DNA of 64,000 bases. It comes from Microbacterium esteraromaticum. GTDB taxonomy: Bacteria; Actinomycetota; Actinomycetes; Actinomycetales; Microbacteriaceae. Shown here piece by piece: positions 8,302-15,552 of the stretch; the first letter of the stretch is position 1, and each line of letters starts with the position of its first letter. The position numbers were made by a program, and so were the translations under genes. The notes beneath the pieces are model-generated. The model had not been told where the DNA came from, ran no database searches, and saw nothing but the letters and a program-made list of their open reading frames with translations. The stretch covers positions 1,612,001 to 1,676,000 of the forward strand of contig NZ_JAFBBS010000001.1 of assembly GCF_016907315.1 (NCBI RefSeq), read 5' to 3'.

Positions 8302-10040
8302 CCACTCTCACGAATGCGCAGCGGGTGACCGGCCCGTCGAAGCGCCCGCCGTGGATCCGCCGCCGCTGGTCGACCGTGCTCACGCTCGCTCTGCTGCTGA
8401 TCGTGCTGCTCGGATACGTGATCGGTCCCATGATCGCCACGGCACGACGCAGCGTCTCGCAGGACAAGGCGGCGGTGCTCGGCTTCTCCTTCAAAGCGTG
8501 GAGCGACTTCTTCGCGAACCCCACCCAGACGTCGGCGATCGGCGGATCGATCGTGCTGTCGCTGCTCTCGGTGCTCTGCGCCGGCGTGCTCGGCACACTC
8601 GTCGCCATCCTGCTCACCCGCTGGGACTTCCCCGGCCGGCGCATCTGCCAGGTGCTCGCGCTGCTGCCGATCGCGCTTCCGCCCCTCATGGGCGTGTGGT
8701 CCTTCAAGCTGCTGTTCGGCGTCGGCGGTCGCATCCCGTTCGCGATGGAGGCCTGGTTCGGCCTCGACCAGCAGGCGTTCTGGCTGCAGGGCCTGGGCGG
8801 AGTGCTCATCGTGCACGCCATGACGATGTATCCCTACTTCTTCCTCACCGTCTCAGCGGCGCTCACCAACTCCGACGCCTCCCTCGAGGAGGCAGCCGCA
8901 TCGATGGGCGCCGGCAAGGCGCGCATCTGGATGCGGGTCATCCTGCCGATGCTCACCCCTGCGCTCGTCGCGGGCTCGCTCATCACGTTCATGTCTGCGA
9001 TGTCGTCCTATACGGCGCCCCTGCTGTTCCAGTACACCGACGTGATGACGCAGCAGATCGTGATCGCCAAGACCAACGGCGACATGCGCCTGGCGTCGAT
9101 CATCTCGACGGCGCTCGCGATCATCTCGATCGTGTTCCTGGCCATCATCCGGTCGTACGAGCAGCGCAAGGTGTACCGCACCCAGTCCAAGGGCGGCGGA
9201 CGCAAGCGCTCAACGGTCACCTCGACTCCGGTGAAGGTGCTGCTGCTCGTCATCGCCGTGCCGACCACCCTGTTCCTCGTGCTGCCGATCGTGATGATCG
9301 CGGTGCTCTCGTTCACCGCGAAGGGCGGATGGCTGCGCAGCGTGCTGCCCAGCGGCTACACACTGGAGTGGTGGGCTCAGCTGTTCAGCGGCGCGGAGTT
9401 CTGGAGGCCGGTCACCAACTCGCTGCTGATGAGCGTGATCGCCGTGGGCGGAGCGATGATCCTGGGCGCCGGAGCGGCCTACGTCATGAGCCGTCTGCAG
9501 TTCCGCGGCAAGCTCGCCCTCGACATCGCCATCATGCTGCCCTGGGCTCTGCCTGGCACGGTCGTCGCGATCAACCTGATCACCGCCTTCTCGAGCCCGT
9601 CGCCGTTCGCCTTCGGGCAGGTTCTCGTGGGCACGTTCGCGATCCTGCCCCTGGCCTACTTCGTGCGATTCAACCCGCTCATCTTCCGCTCGACGTTCGC
9701 ATCGTTCTCGCAGCTGGATCCGAACCTCGAAGACGCCGCACGCAGCCTCGGCGCCACGTGGTGGTACGCATTCAGGCGCGTCGTGCTGCCGCTGATCTCC
9801 CGCGGAATCATGGCCGGCGCTCTGCTCGCGTTCGTCGACGGCGTCGGCGAGTTCGTCGCCAGCATCCTCATCTACACGCCGGCATGGGTGCCTCTGTCGA
9901 TCGCCATCAACAACGAGAACTACCAGGGCAACATCGGCACCGGATCGGTGTACGGCATGATCCAGGTCCTGCTCGTGCTCGGCGTGCTGATCGTCACGCG
10001 CCGGATGGAGGCCAGAGAAGCCACCGCCACCGCGCTCTGA
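8298..10040 (+). CDS. Fused double ABC permease, FbpB/SfuB-like
   Basis: This 580-residue protein contains two BPD-type permease domains in one chain, the arrangement seen in FbpB/SfuB and AfuB proteins. Each half has about six membrane helices and an EAA-type loop: EEAAASMGAGKARIWMRVIL near residues 195-215 and EDAARSLGATWWYAFRRVVL near residues 478-497. A basic linker (about 295-315) joins the halves. The start is ATG 8298, overlapping the ATPase stop. With the two upstream genes it makes a complete importer. Confidence 0.92.
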   Translation: MTTLTNAQRVTGPSKRPPWIRRRWSTVLTLALLLIVLLGYVIGPMIATARRSVSQDKAAVLGFSFKAWSDFFANPTQTSAIGGSIVLSLLSVLCAGVLGTLVAILLTRWDFPGRRICQVLALLPIALPPLMGVWSFKLLFGVGGRIPFAMEAWFGLDQQAFWLQGLGGVLIVHAMTMYPYFFLTVSAALTNSDASLEEAAASMGAGKARIWMRVILPMLTPALVAGSLITFMSAMSSYTAPLLFQYTDVMTQQIVIAKTNGDMRLASIISTALAIISIVFLAIIRSYEQRKVYRTQSKGGGRKRSTVTSTPVKVLLLVIAVPTTLFLVLPIVMIAVLSFTAKGGWLRSVLPSGYTLEWWAQLFSGAEFWRPVTNSLLMSVIAVGGAMILGAGAAYVMSRLQFRGKLALDIAIMLPWALPGTVVAINLITAFSSPSPFAFGQVLVGTFAILPLAYFVRFNPLIFRSTFASFSQLDPNLEDAARSLGATWWYAFRRVVLPLISRGIMAGALLAFVDGVGEFVASILIYTPAWVPLSIAINNENYQGNIGTGSVYGMIQVLLVLGVLIVTRRMEAREATATAL

Positions 10041-10093
10041 TCGCCTCCGCCACGACCCCGCATTCCGCCACACCACTGAAAGAAGAAGAAGCA

Positions 10094-11599
10094 ATGAACC
10101 GTGACGAGATCATCCAGCGCGATGGAGAGACGTTCCCGGGCGAGAGCTACACCACTGCTGTGCTGCGACCCGCGTACGACCAGGCGAAGCGGATGCTGCT
10201 GCCGTCGATGATCCAGATCCACCGCGCGCACCTGGTCATGCTGCACAGCGCCGGCATCCTGAACGACGAGGACGCCGCGGTGATCGCGCGCTCGATCGAC
10301 GGACTCGATCTGGAGGCGCTCGCGGCCAGCGAGTACGACGGGCGGTTCGAAGACCTCTTCTTCACGGTCGAGCACGAGATGATGCGCATCGGCGGCGAGG
10401 TCACAGGGAGCCTGCACACCGCACGCAGCCGCAACGACATGGGCATGACCCTGTACCGCATGGTCATGCGACGCCAGCTGCTGCAGGTGCTCGACGCGGC
10501 CGGTGAGCTCTACGAGACGCTGGTGCGCCTGGGGGCGGAGCACGCGTCGACCCTGTCGCTCGAGCACACCCACACCCAGCCCGCTCAGCCCTCGATCCTG
10601 GGGCACCGCTTCCTCGCGATCGCCGATGTGCTGGGGCGCGACATCCGCCGCGTCCAGCAGGCCTACGAGAGCCTGGACTATTCCCCCATGGGCGGGGCGG
10701 CGCTGACCGGCACCGGCTTCGCGATCGATCGCGACCACATGGCGCGCCTGCTGGGCTTCCGAGGCCTGGTCGAGAACTCGTACGACGCCGTCGCCGCGAC
10801 CGACTACATCGCCCACTCCGCCGTCGCACTGCAGCTGATGGCGATCGACACGGGGCGCAGCTGCGTCGACTTCCTCACGTGGTGCACGGCCGAATTCGGG
10901 CTGTACCGGGTGGCCGCCCCCTACGTGCAGATCTCGTCGATCATGCCCCAGAAGCGCAATCCCGTCTCGATCGAGCATTCCCGGTCGCTGCTCTCCGCGG
11001 CGTCGGCCAGCGCGGCGACCGTGCTGACCATGATGCACAACACGCCGTTCGGCGACATCGTCGACACCGAGGACGACCTGCAGCCCTACGCGTGGCGCGC
11101 GGTCGAGACCCTCACCGACGTACTGCACCTGCTCAGCGGAGTGCTGGGCACCATTCAGGTGAACACCGACATCATGCGCGAGCGCGCCCTCGCCTCGTTC
11201 GCGAACGCGACGGAGCTGGCCGACACACTGGTCCGCGACGGCGGGCTGACATTCACGCAGGCGCACACCGTGGTCTCGCGGATCGTGCGCGAGGCGGACG
11301 CCGCCGGCGTGGTCGACGTGCGCACCATCGACCCGCAGCGCGTGCACGAGGTCGTCACGGAAGTCGCAGGAAGGGACGTGTCGCTCACGCCCGAGGATCT
11401 CGCACGAGCACTGGACGCCGACAACTTCGTGGCCGTTCGCACCTCCACGGGCGGCGCCGCCCCGAGCGAGGTGGCCAGGATGGCGGAAGCACGGCAGAAG
11501 ACTGCTGAGGAGTTCCGGCAGTGGCGGGTCGACGTCCGCGCTCACCTCGACGGGGTGGCCGACGAGCTGGTCGCGGCCACCGCCGCTCTCAGCGCGTGA
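10094..11599 (+). CDS. Argininosuccinate lyase-superfamily lyase (ArgH/EDDS-lyase-like)
   Basis: This 501-residue member of the fumarase/aspartase superfamily cleaves a C-N (or C-O) bond, usually releasing fumarate. Visible signatures are TARSRNDMG (the ASL substrate loop, about residue 115), HTHTQPAQPS with the catalytic-type histidine (about 158), and the flexible loop SSIMPQKRNP with its serine (about 285). It is not beside other arginine genes. It lies between an ABC importer and a ROK kinase, so biosynthetic argininosuccinate lyase is unlikely. A catabolic lyase for an N-substituted aspartate-type conjugate, as in EDDS lyase, is a reasonable inference. The ATG at 10094 follows an AGAAGAAGAAG purine run. 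Confidence 0.75.
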   Translation: MNRDEIIQRDGETFPGESYTTAVLRPAYDQAKRMLLPSMIQIHRAHLVMLHSAGILNDEDAAVIARSIDGLDLEALAASEYDGRFEDLFFTVEHEMMRIGGEVTGSLHTARSRNDMGMTLYRMVMRRQLLQVLDAAGELYETLVRLGAEHASTLSLEHTHTQPAQPSILGHRFLAIADVLGRDIRRVQQAYESLDYSPMGGAALTGTGFAIDRDHMARLLGFRGLVENSYDAVAATDYIAHSAVALQLMAIDTGRSCVDFLTWCTAEFGLYRVAAPYVQISSIMPQKRNPVSIEHSRSLLSAASASAATVLTMMHNTPFGDIVDTEDDLQPYAWRAVETLTDVLHLLSGVLGTIQVNTDIMRERALASFANATELADTLVRDGGLTFTQAHTVVSRIVREADAAGVVDVRTIDPQRVHEVVTEVAGRDVSLTPEDLARALDADNFVAVRTSTGGAAPSEVARMAEARQKTAEEFRQWRVDVRAHLDGVADELVAATAALSA

Positions 11600-11619
11600 C
11601 ATCGGCGGAGGGTGCGCGC

Positions 11620-12495
11620 ATGAACGTCCTCGGCATCGACTTCGGCGGCACGAAGGTCGCGCTGCGGGTCGAAGGCGAAGGAGGACGTGCGGAGGAGGAC
11701 CGCCTGCGGATCGGCCAGGGGGAGCCGGCAGACGCTGTCCTCCACCGCACGTTCGAGGCCTCGAGGCGCCTCGTCGGTCAGGTAGGCGGCGTCGCCTCGG
11801 TGGGCGTGTCGACGCCGGGCATCGTGTTCGAGGATCGAGTCGACCTCGCGCCCAATGTGGCCGGATGGTCGGAGCTCGACCTCGGCGCGCGCCTGCGCGT
11901 CGAGTTCGGATCGGTGGAGGTCGCCATCGAGAACGACGTCAAGGCGGCTGCCCTCGCAGAGTGCCGCGAGGGCGCGCTGCGCGGATCGCCCGTGGGTCTG
12001 TACGTGAACCTCGGCACGGGCATCGCGATCGCGCCCGTGGTGGACGGGCAGCCGCTGCGCGGTGCGCACGGCGCAGCGGGAGAGGTTGGTTACGGGATCG
12101 TGGGAGCCGTGCAGCACTGGGATGCCTCGACGCCGACGCTCGAGGAGTACGCCGGAGGCAGCGGTCTTGAGCGGCGCATCGCAGCAGCCGGTGATGTCGC
12201 TGCCCATGACGTCGCGCAGCTGGTCGCGGACGCGCGTTCGTCGGCGACGGCGGCGACGATGTGGCGGGAGGCGGTCGACGAGATCGCGCGCCACCTGATC
12301 ACCGCGGCCCTGACTGTCGATCCGTCGCGGATCGCGATCGGCGGCGGGATGACGCGGGCGGGAAGTGCGCTTCTCGATCCCCTCTCAGCGCGCCTCGCGG
12401 CGGCACTGCCCTACGCCCCTGAGATCGTGCTGTCGCAGTTCGACGCCGACGCCTCCCTGAGAGGCGCCGTGCTGCTGGCGCGCGGTCGGGCCTGA
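11620..12495 (+). CDS. ROK-family sugar kinase
   Basis: This 291-residue ROK protein lacks a DNA-binding domain, so it is probably a kinase of glucose, N-acetylglucosamine, N-acetylmannosamine or a related sugar. It shows the N-terminal phosphate motif DFGGTK, GVSTPGIV, the IENDVK segment with the catalytic-type aspartate, and NLGTGIA. The usual CxCGxxGC zinc site is missing: the GAHGAAGEVGYG segment is followed by cysteine-free sequence. It closes the transporter/lyase operon, 20 bp after the lyase stop, with a GGAGGG-type ribosome site. A role phosphorylating the sugar liberated by the deacetylase and lyase is inferred. Confidence 0.8.
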   Translation: MNVLGIDFGGTKVALRVEGEGGRAEEDRLRIGQGEPADAVLHRTFEASRRLVGQVGGVASVGVSTPGIVFEDRVDLAPNVAGWSELDLGARLRVEFGSVEVAIENDVKAAALAECREGALRGSPVGLYVNLGTGIAIAPVVDGQPLRGAHGAAGEVGYGIVGAVQHWDASTPTLEEYAGGSGLERRIAAAGDVAAHDVAQLVADARSSATAATMWREAVDEIARHLITAALTVDPSRIAIGGGMTRAGSALLDPLSARLAAALPYAPEIVLSQFDADASLRGAVLLARGRA

Positions 12496-12503
12496 CCGAG
12501 CGT

Positions 12504-12584
12504 GCACTTATTTTCCGGCGTTGACGACCAGCGGGCAGGCGAGTGGAATGGGTGCAGCACTTATTTCTGGACAGAAATAAAGTG
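12504..12584. promoter_or_regulatory. Candidate ROK operator 2: half-site plus long palindrome
   Basis: The half-site GCACTTATTTTCCG (12504-12517) nearly duplicates the one at 3924. It is followed by CACTTATTTCTG (12558-12569), a 2-base spacer, and CAGAAATAAAGTG (12572-12584), an inverted repeat that is perfect except for one inserted A. Half-site to palindrome spacing is 53 bp, against 21 bp in operator 1. It lies 72-152 bp upstream of the secreted LmbE gene, placing that gene in the same predicted ROK regulon. Confidence 0.65.
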
Positions 12585-12655
12585 ACTCCTCTCCTTCTCA
12601 TCGACGGCTCGGAGCGCGACATCGGCGTGCGCCCGGGCGAAAGGCTGGTCCAACG

Positions 12656-15451
12656 ATGGACGATCGTCATACCCTCTCCGACTACACGCTGACCCGCAGG
12701 GGCCTGTTCCGTGCCGGCGGTGCGCTCGGCATCGCCGCTGCCGTCACCGGCGCGCACATCAGCGGCCTCACGCCCGCCGAGCAGGCGCTCGCAAGCGCCC
12801 CGCGCGAGTCCACGAAGCTGAACGTGCTCTTCATCGGCGCCCACCCCGATGACGAGGCCGGCAATCTCGGCGTGTTCGGACAGTGGAACGAGTACGAGGG
12901 CATGAAGGCCGGAGTCATCACCGTGACCCGCGGCGAGGGCGGCGGGAACGCCGTCGGTCTCGAAGAAGGTCCGCCGCTCGGCATGCTGCGCGAGGCCGAG
13001 GAGCGCAAGGCGGTCGGCTACGCAGGCATCGAGAACATCTTCAACCTCGACGGGCTCGACTTCTACTACACCGCCAGCGCACCGCTCTCGTACCAGGTCT
13101 GGGACGGCGGCGCGGTGCTCAACCGGATCGTGCGCGTCGTGCGGGCGACGAGGCCCGACGTCATCGTCACGATGAACCCCTCCGCTGTCGAGGGCAACCA
13201 CGGCAACCATCAGCAGGCGGCGATGTTCGCCGTCGAGGCCTATCTCGCGGCCGGCGACCCTGATCGGTACCCCGAGCACTTCGACGAGGGATTCGAGCCC
13301 TGGCAGCCGCGCCGCATCCTCCGCTCCGGAGCGAACGGCTCGGGAGCGACGGGCGAGGGCGGCGTCGCCGCCGGATACGCCCCGACCGTGGCATCCGATG
13401 TCGTCTTCGGATGCTGGAACGGAACCCCCAGCGCCCGCCACGGCAAGCGCTGGTCGGAGATGCTCGACCTCGCACGCTGGGCCTACGTGACCCAGGGATG
13501 GGCGGAGTTCGCCGCCGGCCCCACTGACCCGGCGAAGATCTCCAACTCCTGGTTCACGGTCATCCACTCCCGTTCTCCCCTCACCGACCCTCGCTCCGGC
13601 GGCGACGCGGCGCTGCGAGGAGCCGCTCTGCCGATCGACGGGGGCCTGCCGCTCGGCACTCTGGTCGATGTCCGCCCCGCCCGCTTCGAAGTCGTCGCAG
13701 GCGAGAAGAGCACGGTGCAGGTGATCATCACCGCTCCGCCATCGTCCCGACTCGCTGCCGGACGGCTGACCCTGACCGTGCCCGACGGCTGGTCGACCAG
13801 CGGCGCCGTCGACGTGCCGGCACTGAATCGCGGACGTTCGCACACCGCGACGTTCCAGGTCACCGCCGGATCGGACGATGCACCAGGAACGCAGGTGCGG
13901 GTCGACGCGACTCTGGCGGCAGGAGGGGCCAGTGGCACGACGTTCGCGCAGCTGCGCGTCGCCGGGGCAGTCGAGGCGACCATCCGCCCCCTCGACGAGA
14001 TCCAGGAGTTCCGCTCGTGGACAGCCGGACTGGGGATGAAGCACCTCGACGTCCTCGTGCCCGAACTCTTCGCGATCGGGCAGGGACGCACGCGCACCCT
14101 CGAGATCGTCGTCGAGAACTTCTCGTCGCAGACCCGATCCGGCTCGGTGTCGCTGACACTGCCGACGGGCTTCACCGCGTCGCCAGCGCAGAAGTCGTAC
14201 GCGGGACTGGCGGCGGGCAAGACCGCGACGATCACCTTCGAGGTGACGAACACCGACACGTCGATTCCCACCGCGAACCGTGCACCCAACAAGGGCAGCT
14301 GGCCTGTGACCGTCTCGGCGACGAGCGAGGCCGGCGCGGCCGAGCGCGCCGTCACCATGAACCTGGTGCCGACCTACGCCGTGCAGCGCTCCTCCACCGC
14401 TCCGGTGGTCGACGGCATCCGCCGGGATGGCGAGTACCCCGGTGAGCCGATCCCCGTCGACACCATCTGGGACGGCTCGCCCATGGGCGGCACGACCCCG
14501 TCGATCAGCGCGCAGACCTGGATCACCCACGACGATGCGAACTTCTACCTGTTCCTGTCGGTCGTCGACGACGTGCGCGGCACGATCCTGCCCGGAAGCG
14601 ACAACAAGAGGCAGCGGCGCACGGACTCGGTGGAGATCTACATCGACCCGCGCGGCGTCGCAGGCAACACCGCGCAGACGTTCATCGCAGGCATCATGCC
14701 CTCGATGGACTCCATGACGGGCGCCCCTGGCGTCGGCCGCGACCGCGACAACTGGCAGGGTGAAGCGGCGATCACCGCACCGGGCATGCAGGTCGAGGTC
14801 CGGATGGCAGCGACCGAAGCCGAGTACGCCGGCTATGACATGGAGGTGAAGATCCCGTTCGCCGTCCTCCCCGACAACCTCGACCCCGAGCACGTGGGGT
14901 TCAACGTCGTCATCAACGATTCCGACACGCAGAACAAGGCTGCGCAGCGGCGCGTCGGCTGGTCGACGTTCCCCGGGATGCGAGCCGATCCGTGGCGCTG
15001 GGGGATCATCACCCTCGACGGCATCGCCGATGCGGGCAGCCGGCCGAAAGAGCCGACGCTGCCCGACACCGCCGCCCGTTCGGTGTCTTCGCCGCAGTCG
15101 ATCCTGCAGTCCGCGAGCGACAACGTCCCCCTCGGCGGGTTCCCCCCGACCAGCCACGAGCTCAAGGTGCTGAGATCGTCGATCTCGGCCGGGGTCGTCA
15201 CGGTCGCGCTGCAGACCCCGCGGGCCGGTACCGTGCGCGTCTATCTCTGGGACGGATCGCAGGTGATCGGCAGCGCCGAGAAGCAGGTGTCGTCGGGACG
15301 CACCGAACTGCGCTTCGGAGCACGCACGGCTGCCACGGGGAACGGCAGCAGTCTCGAGGGCACGAAGGCCTCCCCCGTGCTCGCCGTGTCCTTCGAGTCG
15401 AAGGGCGGCGTCTACGCCGCCAAGGCTCCGCTGGGCGGCCGCTCCGTCTGA
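12656..15451 (+). CDS. Secreted multidomain LmbE/PIG-L protein with beta-sandwich and CBM9-like domains
   Basis: This 931-residue protein has a Tat signal (TRRGLFRAGG, then a hydrophobic segment ending around residue 47). Residues about 55-290 form an LmbE-type hydrolase with AHPDDEAGNLG and the second motif EGNHGNHQQA, which replaces the usual GHPDH. Residues about 330-540 look like beta-sandwich repeats (NPCBM-associated/NEW3-like). Residues about 565-790 resemble a CBM9/DOMON carbohydrate-binding module (VDGIRRDGEY, TDSVEIYID, WSTFPGMRADPWRWG). No wall anchor is visible, so it is probably free or loosely attached outside the cell. A role in deacetylating an extracellular glycan that feeds the importer upstream is inferred from the shared operator. 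Confidence 0.8.
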   Translation: MDDRHTLSDYTLTRRGLFRAGGALGIAAAVTGAHISGLTPAEQALASAPRESTKLNVLFIGAHPDDEAGNLGVFGQWNEYEGMKAGVITVTRGEGGGNAVGLEEGPPLGMLREAEERKAVGYAGIENIFNLDGLDFYYTASAPLSYQVWDGGAVLNRIVRVVRATRPDVIVTMNPSAVEGNHGNHQQAAMFAVEAYLAAGDPDRYPEHFDEGFEPWQPRRILRSGANGSGATGEGGVAAGYAPTVASDVVFGCWNGTPSARHGKRWSEMLDLARWAYVTQGWAEFAAGPTDPAKISNSWFTVIHSRSPLTDPRSGGDAALRGAALPIDGGLPLGTLVDVRPARFEVVAGEKSTVQVIITAPPSSRLAAGRLTLTVPDGWSTSGAVDVPALNRGRSHTATFQVTAGSDDAPGTQVRVDATLAAGGASGTTFAQLRVAGAVEATIRPLDEIQEFRSWTAGLGMKHLDVLVPELFAIGQGRTRTLEIVVENFSSQTRSGSVSLTLPTGFTASPAQKSYAGLAAGKTATITFEVTNTDTSIPTANRAPNKGSWPVTVSATSEAGAAERAVTMNLVPTYAVQRSSTAPVVDGIRRDGEYPGEPIPVDTIWDGSPMGGTTPSISAQTWITHDDANFYLFLSVVDDVRGTILPGSDNKRQRRTDSVEIYIDPRGVAGNTAQTFIAGIMPSMDSMTGAPGVGRDRDNWQGEAAITAPGMQVEVRMAATEAEYAGYDMEVKIPFAVLPDNLDPEHVGFNVVINDSDTQNKAAQRRVGWSTFPGMRADPWRWGIITLDGIADAGSRPKEPTLPDTAARSVSSPQSILQSASDNVPLGGFPPTSHELKVLRSSISAGVVTVALQTPRAGTVRVYLWDGSQVIGSAEKQVSSGRTELRFGARTAATGNGSSLEGTKASPVLAVSFESKGGVYAAKAPLGGRSV

Positions 15452-15497
15452 CCGCGCCCGGCCTGACCGAGCCCGGCTGCACGGCCCCGGCTGCACG

Positions 15498-15543
15498 GAT
15501 CAGAAACGCACCTCCGACGACGTTCGGAGGTGCGTTTCTGATC
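15498..15543. terminator. Bidirectional terminator
   Basis: Perfect 20-base arms (GATCAGAAACGCACCTCCGA and its complement, 15524-15543) surround a 6-base loop, between two converging genes. The arm ends contain AGAAA/TTTCT, giving a short U-rich tail in both directions. This is a classical bidirectional terminator. Confidence 0.9.
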
Positions 15544-15552
15544 TTCAGCGGG

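Noticed and set aside
7937-11599. An open frame of about 1220 codons spanning the transporter permease and lyase
   Set aside because: Only the last 502 codons (from 10094) match a protein family. The upstream part is an out-of-frame, Arg/Pro/Ser-rich reading of the ATPase and permease genes, kept open by high GC.
10094-11599. Naming the lyase argH
   Set aside because: The family signature fits, but the context is catabolic and no arg genes are adjacent; true function is unresolved.
12299-15496. A minus-strand open frame of about 1065 codons
   Set aside because: It is the antisense of the LmbE multidomain gene. Its composition is Arg/Gly/Asp/His-rich without family motifs, whereas the plus strand shows a Tat signal and zinc motifs.
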